DNA from: Streptomyces albireticuli
GTDB taxonomy: Bacteria; Actinomycetota; Actinomycetes; Streptomycetales; Streptomycetaceae
Reading direction: 5' to 3'
Length of the DNA stretch: 64,000 nucleotides
Assembly (NCBI RefSeq): GCF_002192455.1
Contig: NZ_CP021744.1
Span: 3,192,001-3,256,000, forward strand
Shown here: one piece after another, positions 40,323-51,421 of the stretch
Layout of the letters: each line of letters begins with the position of its first letter
Numbering within the stretch: position 1 is the first letter of the stretch
Program-made: the position numbers and the translations under genes
The notes under the pieces: generated by a model
What the model was told of the DNA's origin: nothing
Database searches by the model: none
Seen by the model: the letters and a program-made list of their open reading frames with translations, nothing else

Positions 40323-41426
40323 ATGTCCGACTTCGTACCCGGACTCGAAGGAGTCGTCGCGTTCGAGACGGAGATCGCCGAACCCGACAAGGAAGGCGGC
40401 TCGCTCCGCTACCGCGGTGTGGACATCGAGGACCTGGTCGGCCAGGTGTCCTTCGGCAACGTCTGGGGCCTGCTGGTCGACGGCTCGTTCAACCCCGGCC
40501 TGCCGCCCGCCGAGCCCTTCCCGATCCCGGTCCACTCGGGCGACATCCGCGTCGACGTGCAGTCCGCGCTCGCCATGCTCGCCCCCGTGTGGGGCCTGAA
40601 GCCCCTCCTCGACATCGACGAGGCGACGGCCCGCGACAACCTGGCCCGCGCCGCCGTCATGGCGCTGTCCTACGTCGCCCAGTCGGCGCGCGGCCAGGGC
40701 CTGCCGATGGTCCCGCAGCGGGAGATCGACAAGGCGGAGACCGTCGTCGAGCGGTTCATGAAGCGCTGGCGCGGCGAGCCCGACCCCAAGCACGTCCGGG
40801 CCGTCGACGCCTACTGGACCTCGGCCGCCGAGCACGGCATGAACGCCTCCACGTTCACCGCCCGCGTCATCGCCTCCACCGGCGCCGACGTGGCCGCCGC
40901 GCTCTCCGGCGCGGTCGGCGCGATGTCCGGCCCGCTGCACGGCGGCGCGCCGTCCCGCGTCCTCGGCATGATCGAGGAGATCGAGCGCACGGGTGACGCC
41001 AAGGCCTATGTGAAGGGCGCCCTGGACCGCGGGGAGCGCCTCATGGGCTTCGGCCACCGCGTCTACCGCGCCGAGGACCCGCGCGCCCGCGTGCTGCGCC
41101 GTACGGCCAAGGAGCTGGCGGCGCCGCGCTTCGAGGTCGCCGAGGCGCTGGAGAAGGCGGCCCTGGAGGAGCTCCACAACCGCCGCCCGGACCGGGTGCT
41201 GGCCACCAACGTGGAGTTCTGGGCGGCGATCGTGCTGGACTTCGCCGAGGTCCCGGCGCACATGTTCACGTCGATGTTCACGTGCGCCCGTACGGCGGGC
41301 TGGAGCGCGCACATCCTGGAGCAGAAGCGCACCGGCCGCCTGGTGCGGCCCTCGGCGCGGTACGTGGGCCCGGGCCCGCGCGACCCGCGCGAGGTCACGG
41401 GCTTCGGCGAGCTCGCCGGGAGCTGA
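40323..41426 (+). CDS. Citrate synthase 2 (short, 367 aa)
   Basis: Condenses acetyl-CoA and oxaloacetate. At 367 residues it is of the short (type I, Gram-positive/archaeal) form. Catalytic residues are in view: His in AAEHGMNASTFTARV, His in MGFGHRVYRAEDPRA, and Asp in the VEFWAAIVLDFAEVP segment. The N-terminus GLEGVVAFETEIAEPDKEGG is typical of the actinobacterial second citrate synthase. GAGGAG lies 8 nt before the ATG. It may work as 2-methylcitrate or citrate synthase; the window holds no other methylcitrate-cycle genes. Confidence 0.93.
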   Translation: MSDFVPGLEGVVAFETEIAEPDKEGGSLRYRGVDIEDLVGQVSFGNVWGLLVDGSFNPGLPPAEPFPIPVHSGDIRVDVQSALAMLAPVWGLKPLLDIDEATARDNLARAAVMALSYVAQSARGQGLPMVPQREIDKAETVVERFMKRWRGEPDPKHVRAVDAYWTSAAEHGMNASTFTARVIASTGADVAAALSGAVGAMSGPLHGGAPSRVLGMIEEIERTGDAKAYVKGALDRGERLMGFGHRVYRAEDPRARVLRRTAKELAAPRFEVAEALEKAALEELHNRRPDRVLATNVEFWAAIVLDFAEVPAHMFTSMFTCARTAGWSAHILEQKRTGRLVRPSARYVGPGPRDPREVTGFGELAGS

Positions 41427-41482
41427 GCCCCCCGCGGTGGTGCCCCGCTCCCGGCGCGAGCGGGGCACGGAGAAACGGTCCG

Positions 41483-43297
41483 TCAGCCCGCCGCCGGCCC
41501 GTACCAGGTGCCGGCCACCCGCCGCAGGAAGCCGTCCGCGCCGGTGACGGTCACGTCGTAGCGCCCTGCCGTCGTGGCACCGGCGAGCTCACGGGCGGTC
41601 CGCTCGGCGACGACGGGCCCCTTCACGGTGCCCTTGAAGCGGCGCAGGAAGCCGTCGGCGCCGTAGACCGTGAAGTCGTACGCGCCGTCGGTGCCGGCGG
41701 TCTCCCAGACGTACTCCGCGCGGGCGCCCGGCGCGACGGTGTACGGCGTCCCGGCGAACGGCAGCCGGATGTTGGGGAAGACGGTGAAGTGGAAGGCCGC
41801 GGCGCCGGCGTTGGTCATCGCGCACACCACGCGGCCGCGCGCCCGGTCCACGGTGACGGCGGCCTCGGGCGCGTAGGGCAGCATCCGGTACGGGCGGGCG
41901 CCCGGCTCCTGCACGGGGAGGGTCTGCTGCCCGTGGGCGGGGAGCTTGACGGGCGGCAGCTTGGCGCCGGCGTCGGCCTTGCGGACGAGCTCCTTGGTGT
42001 CGGGCAGCGAGGGCACCGAGAAGTCCGGCCGGGCGAAGTCGAAGCAGCTGGTCAGGTCGCCGCAGACGGCCCGCCGCCAGTCGCTGATGTTCGGCTCGCG
42101 GACGCCCGTCACCCGCTCCATGAAGCGCAGCACCGAGGTGTGGTCGAAGACCTGGGAGTTCACCCATCCGCCGCGCGACCAGGGCGAGATCACCCACAGC
42201 GGCACCCGGTTGCCGAGCCCGATCGGCAGGCCGCCGACGAACTCGCCGGGGGTGCCGGCCGGCGGGAAGGGCGGGACGACGTGGTCGAAGTAGCCGTCGT
42301 TCTCGTCGTACATCACCAGGAACACGGTGTGCTTCCACACCTCGGGGTTGGCGAACAGCGACTGGAGCGCGGTGTTCACGTAGTCGGCGCCGTAGTCGGG
42401 GCTGGCCGCCGGGTGCTCGGAGAAGAGATAGGGCGCCACCAGCCAGGACACGGTCGGCAGGGTGCCGTCCTTGCAGTGCCGGTCGAAGGCGGTGAGGTCG
42501 AACTTCGTCATGGCGTTGACGTAGCGCGGGTCGTCGTGCGGGAAGGCGTGGAACTGCCGGAAGTACGAGAGCCCGTTGTCGTCGTAGTCGCCGTACCGGG
42601 GGTCCTTGCCCGGGTTGTGGTAGACCCGCCAGCTCACCCCGGCCCGCTCCAGGCGCTCGGCGTAGGTGGTCCAGTCGGCGACGGGGTTGTCGGTGACGAC
42701 GCTGTTGTCGGTGAACGGCCCGGTGGTGCCGTCGGTGCCGGGCCCGGCGGTGCCCGACCAGAGGTAGAGCCGGTTGGGGTCGGTGGGCCCGGCCATGGAG
42801 CAGAAGTAGTGGTCGGCGACGGTGAAGGCGTCGGCGAGGGCGTACTGGTAGGGGATGTCCTCGCGGGTGAAGTAGCCCATGCAGCGCTCGCCCTTGGCGG
42901 ATATCCACTGGTTCATCGCGCCGCGGTTGATCGCGTCGTGCCCGTCCTTCCAGCCGTGCGGGAGGCCGTCGGCGTTCTGGGCGTTGTAGCGGGTGGTGTC
43001 CATCCGGTAGGGCAGCATGCGGCCGCCGTCCTTGCGGGCGGGGTCGGGCTGGCGCAGCACCCCGGTGCCGTCGGGGAAGACGAGCCCCTGCCGGTCGTCG
43101 AAGCCCCGGACGCCGCTCAGGGTGCCGAGGTAGTGGTCGAAGCTGCGGTTCTCCTGCATGAGCACGACGATGTGGCGGACCTGGCCGAGGCCCTGGGCGG
43201 ACGCGGCGGCCGGGCCGGCCGCCTCCGCCCCGAGCACTCCGGCGGCCGCCACGGCGGCGGTGGTCCCCACGAACTGACGACGCGTCAAGGCTGGCAC
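41483..43297 (-). CDS. Tat-exported phospholipase C (phosphoesterase family)
   Basis: A 604-residue secreted enzyme. A twin-arginine signal (LTRRQFVGTTAAVAAAGVLG) opens it. The phosphoesterase domain has IVVLMQENRSFDHYLGTLSG (metal-ligand and nucleophile region) and LVMYDENDGYFDHVVPPFPP. Two C-terminal DUF756-type beta domains each contain a GADGFLRR motif. Bacterial relatives cleave phosphatidylcholine or other phospholipids outside the cell. AGGAG precedes the GTG start by 7 nt. Many Streptomyces homologues are phosphate-regulated, but no PHO box was identified here. Confidence 0.94.
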   Translation of the reverse strand: MPALTRRQFVGTTAAVAAAGVLGAEAAGPAAASAQGLGQVRHIVVLMQENRSFDHYLGTLSGVRGFDDRQGLVFPDGTGVLRQPDPARKDGGRMLPYRMDTTRYNAQNADGLPHGWKDGHDAINRGAMNQWISAKGERCMGYFTREDIPYQYALADAFTVADHYFCSMAGPTDPNRLYLWSGTAGPGTDGTTGPFTDNSVVTDNPVADWTTYAERLERAGVSWRVYHNPGKDPRYGDYDDNGLSYFRQFHAFPHDDPRYVNAMTKFDLTAFDRHCKDGTLPTVSWLVAPYLFSEHPAASPDYGADYVNTALQSLFANPEVWKHTVFLVMYDENDGYFDHVVPPFPPAGTPGEFVGGLPIGLGNRVPLWVISPWSRGGWVNSQVFDHTSVLRFMERVTGVREPNISDWRRAVCGDLTSCFDFARPDFSVPSLPDTKELVRKADAGAKLPPVKLPAHGQQTLPVQEPGARPYRMLPYAPEAAVTVDRARGRVVCAMTNAGAAAFHFTVFPNIRLPFAGTPYTVAPGARAEYVWETAGTDGAYDFTVYGADGFLRRFKGTVKGPVVAERTARELAGATTAGRYDVTVTGADGFLRRVAGTWYGPAAG

Positions 43298-43412
43298 TGT
43301 GCGGCTCCTCGGGGTGCGGGGCTGGGCGGGCGCCCCGCACGGTAGCCGCGTAGCGCGTGCGAAGGAATGGACGGGGGATGACAGGGTGACGCACGCGAGG
43401 CGAACGAAGGGG

Positions 43413-44021
43413 TCAGCCGCGCAGCACGTCGTCGAGGAGACCGGCCCAGTGGTCGACCACCCGCTCCCGCCGCGCGGTGTCGTCCGTCAGCAGGTTCGCG
43501 AGCCCGAGCCCGCGCGCCATGTCGAGCAGGCCCTGCACGGTCTCGCGGACGCCCGGCCGCTTCTCGTCCGCGCCGAGCAGCTCCACGGCCATCCGGTGCG
43601 TCTCCCGGCCGACGCGCGCCTCCAGGTCCGTCACCCCGGCCCGCAGCCGCTCCTCGTCGGCGGCGGCCACCCACAGATGGAGGGCGGCCCGGAACAGCGG
43701 CCCGGTGTAGAGCCCGACCAGCTCCCTGACCACGAGGTACGTACGCGCCGGCCCGGCGACGTGCCGCACGGGGTCGAGCGCCGAGCGCAGCGCGGCGGAC
43801 CGCTGCTCGGCGACGTACTCGACGGCCGCCGTGAAGAGGTCCTCGCGGGTGGGGAAGTGGTGCTGGGCGGCGCCCCGGGACACCCCCGCCCGGGTGGCGA
43901 CCACGGACACCGTGGACCCCGACCAGCCGTGCTCGGCCAGGCAGGCGATCGCCGCCTCCAGCAGGCGCATCCGGGTGGCGCGGCTGCGGTCCTGCTGGGG
44001 GCCCTTGGTCACCGTGCCCAT
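43413..44021 (-). CDS. TetR family regulator of the acyl-CoA operon
   Basis: A 202-residue TetR protein with HTH RLLEAAIACLAEHGWSGSTV, VVATRAGVSRGAAQHHFPTR. The C-terminal domain is helical with no recognised ligand signature. Its 5' end overlaps the enoyl-CoA hydratase gene by 13 bp, so it is the last gene of the leftward catabolic operon. It is probably a local repressor that responds to an acyl-CoA intermediate (inference); a candidate operator is at 52519-52531. Confidence 0.92.
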   Translation of the reverse strand: MGTVTKGPQQDRSRATRMRLLEAAIACLAEHGWSGSTVSVVATRAGVSRGAAQHHFPTREDLFTAAVEYVAEQRSAALRSALDPVRHVAGPARTYLVVRELVGLYTGPLFRAALHLWVAAADEERLRAGVTDLEARVGRETHRMAVELLGADEKRPGVRETVQGLLDMARGLGLANLLTDDTARRERVVDHWAGLLDDVLRG

Positions 44022-44749
44022 ACGGGGGCCCGCCGCTCCAGGAAGGCGGTCATGCCCTCGCGCGCCTCGTCCGAGGCGAACAGCCGCGCCGACAGCCCGG
44101 CCAGGTCGCCCGTGTCGCGGTCGAAGGCGCGCAGCACCTCGGCGGTGACCAGCCGCTTGGACTCGGCGAGCCCTTGCGGGGAGGCGGCCCGCAGCCCGTC
44201 GAGCACCGCGGGCAGCACCTCGTCGGGCTCGCCGGCCACGGTGATCAGCCCGATCCGGGCGGCCTCGGCGGCGTCGAAGCGCTCCCCGGTCAGGTAGTAG
44301 CGGGCGGCGGCCCTCGGCTGGACGCGGGGCAGCAGCGGCATGGATATCACGGCGGGGGCGAGCCCGAGCCGCGCCTCGGTGAAGGCGAACGAGGCCCCCT
44401 CCCCCGCCACGGCGATGTCACAGGCGCCGAGCAGCCCCAGCCCGCCGGCCCGGACGTGCCCGGTGACGGCGGCGACGACGGGCCTGGGCAGCTCGACGAG
44501 GTCCCGCATCAGCCGTACGAGCCCGAGCGGCGCCGCCCCGCCCGCCCCCGCCTCACCGAGATCGGCGCCGGCGCAGAAGGTGTTGCCGGTGTGGGTGAGC
44601 AGGACGGCGCGGGTGCCCGGGTCGTCCGCCGCCGCGGCGAGCGCCTCGCGCAGCTCCCCGACGAGCCGGGCCGAGAGGGCGTTGCGGTTGTGCGGCGAAT
44701 CGAGCGTCAAGCGGGTGATGCCGTGCTCGCGCACGCGGCGGACCACCAT
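44009..44749 (-). CDS. Enoyl-CoA hydratase/isomerase family protein
   Basis: A 246-residue crotonase: ITRLTLDSPHNRNALSARLV, NTFCAGADLGEAGAG (oxyanion hole loop), and VAAVTGHVRAGGLGLLGACD, IAVAGEGASFAFTEARLGLA. The Glu pair of true hydratases falls in the last segment, where one of two is present (FTEARLGL). It would hydrate the product of the neighbouring acyl-CoA dehydrogenase or carboxylase. In the operon it follows the dehydrogenase with a 15-bp gap. Confidence 0.92.
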   Translation of the reverse strand: MVVRRVREHGITRLTLDSPHNRNALSARLVGELREALAAAADDPGTRAVLLTHTGNTFCAGADLGEAGAGGAAPLGLVRLMRDLVELPRPVVAAVTGHVRAGGLGLLGACDIAVAGEGASFAFTEARLGLAPAVISMPLLPRVQPRAAARYYLTGERFDAAEAARIGLITVAGEPDEVLPAVLDGLRAASPQGLAESKRLVTAEVLRAFDRDTGDLAGLSARLFASDEAREGMTAFLERRAPVWAR

Positions 44750-44764
44750 CGAGATCCCCTCCGT

Positions 44765-45928
44765 TCAGTAGGACTTGGGAAGCCCCAGCGTCCGGTGCGA
44801 CACATAATTGAGGATCATCTCGCGGCTGACCGGAGCGATGCGCGCCACCCTCGCCGCGGTGACCAGCGAGGCGAGCCCGTACTCGGTGGTGAGGCCGTTG
44901 CCGCCCAGGGTGTGCACGGCCCGGTCGACGGCGCGGACGGCGGCTTCGGCGGCGGCGTACTTGGCCATGTTGGCGGCCTCGCCCGCGCCCGCGTCGTCAC
45001 CGGCGTCGTAGAGCGCGGCGGCCTTGGCGGTCATGAGCCGGGCGAGCTCGATCTCGATGTGGGACTGCGCCAGGGGGTGGGCGAGGGCCTGGTGGGCGCC
45101 GATGGGCTCGCTCCACACCTGGCGGGTGCGGGCGTAGTCGACGGCGCGGCCGAGGGCGTAACGGCCCATGCCGGTCGCGAAGGCGGCGGTCATGATCCGC
45201 TCGGGGTTGAGCCCGGCGAAGAGCTGGAGCAGCCCGGCGTCCTCGGAGCCGACAAGGGCGTCGGCGGGCAGCCGCACGTCGTCCATGACCAGCTCGAACT
45301 GCTTCTCAGGGGCCGCGAGTTCCATGGGAATGCGATTCCGCCGGAACCCGGCGGCATCACGCTCCACGATGAACAGACAAGGCTTCAGAGCCCCCGTCCG
45401 GGCGTCCTGAGCCCGCCCGACCACGAGAGTCGCGTCAGCGATGTCGACGCCCGAGACAAAGACCTTCCGCCCGCTGAGCACCCACCCACCGCCCTCCCTC
45501 CGGGCGGTGGTGGTGATCCGGTGGGAGTTGGACCCGGCGTCGGGCTCGGTGATGCCGAAGGCCATCCGGAGGGTGCCGGAGGCGAGGCCGGGCAGCCACC
45601 GCTCCTTCTGCGCGGAGGTGCCGAAGCGGGAGATCACGGTGCCGCAGATGGCGGGCGAGACGACCATCATGAGCAGCGGGCACCCGGCGGCGCCGAGCTC
45701 CTCCAGGACGAGGGCGAGCTCGGCGATGCCGCCGCCCCCGCCGCCGTACTCGACGGGCAGGTTCACGCCCAGGTAGCCGAGCTTGCCGGCCTCGGCCCAC
45801 AGCTCGTCGGGCTGCTTGCCGTCGCGGACGACGGCGGTGGTGTACTCGCGGCCGTAGCGCGCGCCGAGGGCGGCGACGGCGGCGCGGAGGTCGCGGTGTT
45901 CCTGGCTCTCGATGAGGGCGTTGCTCAT
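44765..45928 (-). CDS. Acyl-CoA dehydrogenase
   Basis: A 387-residue FAD enzyme. Motifs are AFGITEPDAGSNSHRITTTA (FAD/substrate), and VRAVDRAVHTLGGNGLTTEY near the C-terminus. The catalytic Glu is probably in the last 40 residues region typical of the family. The start overlaps the preceding biotin carboxylase by ATGA, so translation is coupled. It should introduce the 2,3-double bond that the adjacent carboxylase or hydratase uses, as in the leucine/isovalerate or citronellate pathways. Confidence 0.93.
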   Translation of the reverse strand: MSNALIESQEHRDLRAAVAALGARYGREYTTAVVRDGKQPDELWAEAGKLGYLGVNLPVEYGGGGGGIAELALVLEELGAAGCPLLMMVVSPAICGTVISRFGTSAQKERWLPGLASGTLRMAFGITEPDAGSNSHRITTTARREGGGWVLSGRKVFVSGVDIADATLVVGRAQDARTGALKPCLFIVERDAAGFRRNRIPMELAAPEKQFELVMDDVRLPADALVGSEDAGLLQLFAGLNPERIMTAAFATGMGRYALGRAVDYARTRQVWSEPIGAHQALAHPLAQSHIEIELARLMTAKAAALYDAGDDAGAGEAANMAKYAAAEAAVRAVDRAVHTLGGNGLTTEYGLASLVTAARVARIAPVSREMILNYVSHRTLGLPKSY

Positions 45929-48024
45929 GGCGTGTGCTCCTCGGACTCGGGACCGTGCGCGGTGACGACGGCCAGCAGGGTGCCGACCTCGACCTGGTGG
46001 CCGGGGGCGGCGTGCAGGGCGGTGAGGGTGCCGGAGGCGGGGGCGACGACGCGGTGCTCCATCTTCATGGCCTCCAGCCACAGCAGCGGCTCCCCCGCCT
46101 TCACGGACGCGCCCACGGCCACCCCGTCGGCGACCCGGACGACGGTGCCGGGCATGGGAGCGAGGAGGGAGCCGGGGACGGCATGGACGCGGGGCTCGGG
46201 AAATCGGGAAAGAGGCACCAGCGAGAAATCACCGACGTGAACAGCAGAATCCCCGTACACGCACACATCAAAGACACGCCGCACCCCGTCCACCTCCAGC
46301 ACGACTTCCTCACCCCCGGCCCGCACGAGCAGCACCCCCGGGAACCCCTCGGCCGACAGCCCGCCCCTCCCCAGCCGGTACCGGATCTCGATCTCCTCAC
46401 CCCCCGGCACGACGCGGAAGCGCTTGACCTGCGGCTGAGACGGAAGATTGCGCCACCCACCGAAAGGCGAAGGACTACGGGCGGCAGAAGCCAGAGCGGC
46501 GGCAAGAGCGGCGAGCCGCAAGGCAAAAGAATCACCACTCCCGACAAGAGAGCCGAGATGCCGCTCGTAGAACCCGGTATCGACAAGGCCACCCACAAAA
46601 TCGGGGTGCCGAAGAGACCGTACGAGCAACTCCCGGTTGGTGACGGGCCCATGGACACGAGCGCGCGACAACGAGTAGGCGAGCACCCGGATGGCCTCGC
46701 CACGCGTGGGGGCCCAGGCGACGACCTTGGCGAGCAGGGAGTCGTAGTGCACCCCGACGAGATCACCGGCGGAGACACCGGAGTCGACGCGCAGGACGGG
46801 GGCGGCCGAGGAACCACGGGAGGCGACGGGGCCGCAGGGGCAGGGGTCCGGGGCGCTGACGTGTATGTGCGGGCCCGATGAGGGGGTTCCGTCGTGGTGC
46901 GGGGTTCCGGGCCCGTAAATATACGGCCCCGGACCCCTGCCCCGGAGGCCACGGCGCCGCACCCCGGACGGCTCCGCGCCCACGGCGAGCTCGAACACCC
47001 GCCCCGACGAGGGAAGCCACCCCCGCCCCGGATCCTCGGCGCAGAGCCGCGCCTCCACCGCATGCCCCGACGCGACAGGCGCCGGCCCCAGCGCCGCCCC
47101 CTCCGCGACCCGGATCTGCGACGCCACCAGGTCCACGCCGTAGACCAGCTCCGTCACCGGATGCTCCACCTGGAGCCGGGTGTTCATCTCCAGGAACCAG
47201 GCCCGCCCGTCCTTCCCCACCAGGAACTCGACGGTCCCGGCACCCACGTACCCCACGGCCCGCGCACCGGCCACGGCGAACCCGTGCAGCGCGGACAGCG
47301 CCTCCTCGGACAGCCCGGGAGCGGGCGCCTCCTCGATCACCTTCTGGTGCCGCCGCTGGAGGGAGCAGTCCCGGGTGCCGAGCGCCCACACGGCGCCGTG
47401 CCCGTCGGCGAGGATCTGCACCTCGACGTGCCGCGCGCCCTCGACGTACGGCTCGACGAACACGGAGCCGTCCCCGAACGCGGCCGCGGCCTCGGTACGG
47501 GCGGACAGGAGGGCGTCGTCCAGCTCGCCGAGCGACCGTACGACGCGCATGCCCCGGCCGCCCCCACCCGCGACGGCCTTGACGAGCACGGGCAGATCAC
47601 CGGCACCGATGTCACCAGGGTCCAGGACATCGAGCACGGGCACCCCGGCGGCGCCCATCAGCGACTTGGCCCGCGTCTTGGAGGCCATGGACGCGATCAC
47701 GGACGGCGGCGGCCCGATCCACACGAGCCCGGCGTCGAGGACGGCGCGCGCGAAACCGGCGTTCTCGGACAGGAAGCCGTAGCCGGGGTGGACGGCGTCG
47801 GCCCCGGCGGCGAGCGCGGCCGCCACGACGAGGTCGCCGCGCAGATACGTGTCGGCGGGCGCGGCACCCGGCAGCCGCACCGCCGCGTCGGCCTCGCGCA
47901 CATGGCGGGCGGAGGCGTCGGGGTCGGAGTGGACGGCGACCGTGGAGACGCCGAGCTCGCGGCAGGTGCGGAAGACGCGGCAGGCGATCTCGCCACGGTT
48001 GGCGACAAGGACGGAACCGATCAC
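45925..48024 (-). CDS. Acyl-CoA carboxylase alpha chain (biotin carboxylase + biotin carrier) with an inserted segment
   Basis: A 699-residue alpha subunit. The biotin carboxylase domain (1-450) has VLVANRGEIACRVFRTCREL, the ATP-grasp loop KAVAGGGGRGMRVV and FLEMNTRLQVEHPVTELVYG. The BCCP domain at the C-terminus has the biotin site EAMKMEHRV. About 50 residues (about 357-407) interrupt the end of the carboxylase domain between VFELAVGAEP and VLRVDSGVSAGD; they coincide with a long palindrome at 46837-46943. Parts of the linker region show very low GC3. GTG start with GTGAGG 9 nt upstream. Confidence 0.92.
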   Translation of the reverse strand: MIGSVLVANRGEIACRVFRTCRELGVSTVAVHSDPDASARHVREADAAVRLPGAAPADTYLRGDLVVAAALAAGADAVHPGYGFLSENAGFARAVLDAGLVWIGPPPSVIASMASKTRAKSLMGAAGVPVLDVLDPGDIGAGDLPVLVKAVAGGGGRGMRVVRSLGELDDALLSARTEAAAAFGDGSVFVEPYVEGARHVEVQILADGHGAVWALGTRDCSLQRRHQKVIEEAPAPGLSEEALSALHGFAVAGARAVGYVGAGTVEFLVGKDGRAWFLEMNTRLQVEHPVTELVYGVDLVASQIRVAEGAALGPAPVASGHAVEARLCAEDPGRGWLPSSGRVFELAVGAEPSGVRRRGLRGRGPGPYIYGPGTPHHDGTPSSGPHIHVSAPDPCPCGPVASRGSSAAPVLRVDSGVSAGDLVGVHYDSLLAKVVAWAPTRGEAIRVLAYSLSRARVHGPVTNRELLVRSLRHPDFVGGLVDTGFYERHLGSLVGSGDSFALRLAALAAALASAARSPSPFGGWRNLPSQPQVKRFRVVPGGEEIEIRYRLGRGGLSAEGFPGVLLVRAGGEEVVLEVDGVRRVFDVCVYGDSAVHVGDFSLVPLSRFPEPRVHAVPGSLLAPMPGTVVRVADGVAVGASVKAGEPLLWLEAMKMEHRVVAPASGTLTALHAAPGHQVEVGTLLAVVTAHGPESEEHTP
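46837..46943. repeat. Palindromic insertion inside the biotin carboxylase coding region
   Basis: Outer arms GGGGCAGGGGTCCGGGGC (46837-46854) and its complement (46926-46943) match perfectly over 18 bp; inner arms ending CGGGCCCG and beginning CGGGCCCG extend the stem imperfectly. The loop is about 30 nt. It is read through in frame. Confidence 0.85.
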
Positions 48025-48042
48025 GGGGCACAACCTCACAGG

Positions 48043-49620
<1,578 letters not shown>

Positions 49621-49641
<21 letters not shown>

Positions 49642-49690
49642 GGCAGCACCTCCGGCAGGGACGACAGCACCGTCACAGCAGCACCTCCGG
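49621..49690. repeat. 35-bp tandem duplication at the AtuA / carboxyltransferase junction
   Basis: Copies 49621-49655 and 49656-49690 are adjacent and differ at two positions. Each contains SD GGAGGTGCTGC, a GTG start and GTGCTG-TCC-CTG coding. The left copy starts the carboxyltransferase; the right copy spans the AtuA stop and starts the mini-ORF. Confidence 0.95.
49638..49676 (-). CDS. 12-codon coupling mini-ORF
   Basis: GTG start overlapping the AtuA stop (GTGA) and reading [12 protein letters not shown], with a TGA that overlaps the carboxyltransferase GTG (GTGA). It has its own SD (GAGGTG about 5 nt upstream). It results from the 35-bp duplication. Its likely role, if any, is to pass terminating ribosomes from AtuA to the carboxyltransferase; it may be translational debris. 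Confidence 0.5.
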
Positions 49691-51421
49691 TATCTCCAGG
49701 TGGCGCGAGCGCAGCCACTCGCCGAGGGCCTTCGCCTGCGGGTCGAAGCGGGCCTGGGAGGCCACGCCCTCGCCGAGGAGCCCGTCGACGGTGAAGTTCA
49801 GCGCCCGCAGGTTGGGCAGGACGTGCCGCCGGACGAGGAACCGGCCGGTCTCCGGGAGGAGGGCGCGGAGCCGGTCGGCGGTGAGCTCGTGGGCGAGCCA
49901 CCGCCAGGCGTCGTCGCCGCGCGCCCAGACGCCGATGTTCGCGGAGCCGCCCTTGTCGCCGCTGCGGGCCCCGGCGACGAGGCCGAGGGGGGCGCGGCGG
50001 GTGCGGCCGGGCGGCAGCGGCGGGGGCAGCGGCGGCTCGTCGTCCGGCTCCTGGTGCCCGGGGTCGGCGAGGGGGCCGGGCGGTACGCGCAGCCGGGTGC
50101 CGTCGGGCAGCACGGCGACCTGCCGCACGCTGTACGCGTCGACGTAGGCGGCCTCGAAGACGCCGTAGGGGGTGCCCTTGCCGGGCGGGGCGGTGACGTG
50201 GAAGCCGGGGTAGCTGGCCAGGGCCAGCTCGACCGCGGCACCGCTGAGGGCGCGGCCGACGGCCTCGGGGTCGGGGTCGCGGACGACGAGCCGCAGCAGG
50301 GCGCTCGCCTCCTCCTGCACGGGCGCGTCGGGCCGGTCGGTGCGGGCCAGGGTCCACCGGACCTCGGCGGGGCGCCGCCGGGCGAGGGCGGCGCCGAGCT
50401 GCTCGCGCACCATGCGGGCCTTGGCCTCGATGTCGAGTCCGGTGAGGACGAAGACGACCTCGTTGCGCCAGCCGCCCACGCGGGTCAGGCCGGTCTTGAG
50501 CGTGGCGGGGGCCGGCTCGCCGCGCACCCCGTCGATCCGCACCCGGTCGGGGCCCGCGTCGGTGAGCCGGACGGTGTCGAGGCGGGCGGTGACGTCGGGG
50601 CCGAGGTAGCGGGCGCCCGCCGTCTCGTAGAGGAGCTGGGCGGTGACGGTGCCGGTGGTGACGGCGCCGCCGGTGCCGGGGTGCTTGGTGATGACGGCGG
50701 AGCCGTCGGCGTGGATCTCGGCCACGGGGAAGCCGGGGAGGAGGGGGCGGCGGCCGTCGGGGCCGGGGGTGTCCGGCAGCTCCTGGAAGAAGGAGTAGTT
50801 GCCGCCGGTGGCCTGCGTGCCGCACTCCAGGACGTGTCCGGCGACGACGGCGCCGGCGAGCGGGTCGAGGTCCTCGGCGAGCCAGCCGAAGTGCGCGGCG
50901 GCGGGGCCGGTGACGAGCGCGGCGTCGGTGACGCGGCCGGTCACGACGACGTCCGCGCCGGCCCGGAGGCAGGCGGCGATGCCGGCGCCGCCCAGATAGG
51001 CGTTGGCGGTGAGCACGCCCTCGCCCCAGTCGCGCGTGCCCAGGAGGTCGTCGCCCTCGACGTGGGCGATCCGCGCGCCGACGCCGAGCCGCCCGGCCAG
51101 GGCCCGGATCTCGTCGGCGAGACCGGCGGGGTTGAGGCCGCCCGCGTTGGTGACGAGCTTGACGCCGCGCTCGACGGCGAGGCCGAGGCACTCCTCCAGC
51201 TGGGCGAGGTAGGTCTTGGCGTAGCCGCGGCGGGGGTCGGCGAGGCGGTCGCGGCCGAGGATGAGCATGGTGAGCTCGGCGAGGTAGTCGCCGGTGAGGA
51301 CGTCGAGGGGGCCGCCGGTGAGCATCTCGCGGACGGCGTCGAAGCGGTCGCCGTAGAAGCCGGAGGAGTTGCCTATGCGGAGGGGGTCGCGGGGGCGGGG
51401 GGCAGGTAAGGGGGCGGTCAT
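49673..51421 (-). CDS. AtuA family protein (acyclic terpene utilisation, DUF1446)
   Basis: A 582-residue protein. The DUF1446 domain spans most of it ([60 protein letters not shown]). The C-terminal part (about 470-582) has [20 protein letters not shown] and [20 protein letters not shown]. AtuA is needed for citronellol/geraniol catabolism in Pseudomonas; its reaction is not firmly known. It overlaps the upstream MDMPI gene by ATGA and lies before the carboxylase genes, which supports a terpenoid or branched acyl-CoA pathway. Confidence 0.92.
   Translation of the reverse strand: MTAPLPAPRPRDPLRIGNSSGFYGDRFDAVREMLTGGPLDVLTGDYLAELTMLILGRDRLADPRRGYAKTYLAQLEECLGLAVERGVKLVTNAGGLNPAGLADEIRALAGRLGVGARIAHVEGDDLLGTRDWGEGVLTANAYLGGAGIAACLRAGADVVVTGRVTDAALVTGPAAAHFGWLAEDLDPLAGAVVAGHVLECGTQATGGNYSFFQELPDTPGPDGRRPLLPGFPVAEIHADGSAVITKHPGTGGAVTTGTVTAQLLYETAGARYLGPDVTARLDTVRLTDAGPDRVRIDGVRGEPAPATLKTGLTRVGGWRNEVVFVLTGLDIEAKARMVREQLGAALARRRPAEVRWTLARTDRPDAPVQEEASALLRLVVRDPDPEAVGRALSGAAVELALASYPGFHVTAPPGKGTPYGVFEAAYVDAYSVRQVAVLPDGTRLRVPPGPLADPGHQEPDDEPPLPPPLPPGRTRRAPLGLVAGARSGDKGGSANIGVWARGDDAWRWLAHELTADRLRALLPETGRFLVRRHVLPNLRALNFTVDGLLGEGVASQARFDPQAKALGEWLRSRHLEIPEVLL

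Noticed and set aside
40227..41468. 413-codon minus-strand frame opposite citrate synthase
   Set aside because: It is a shadow in codon register with the real gene and contains no recognisable domain.
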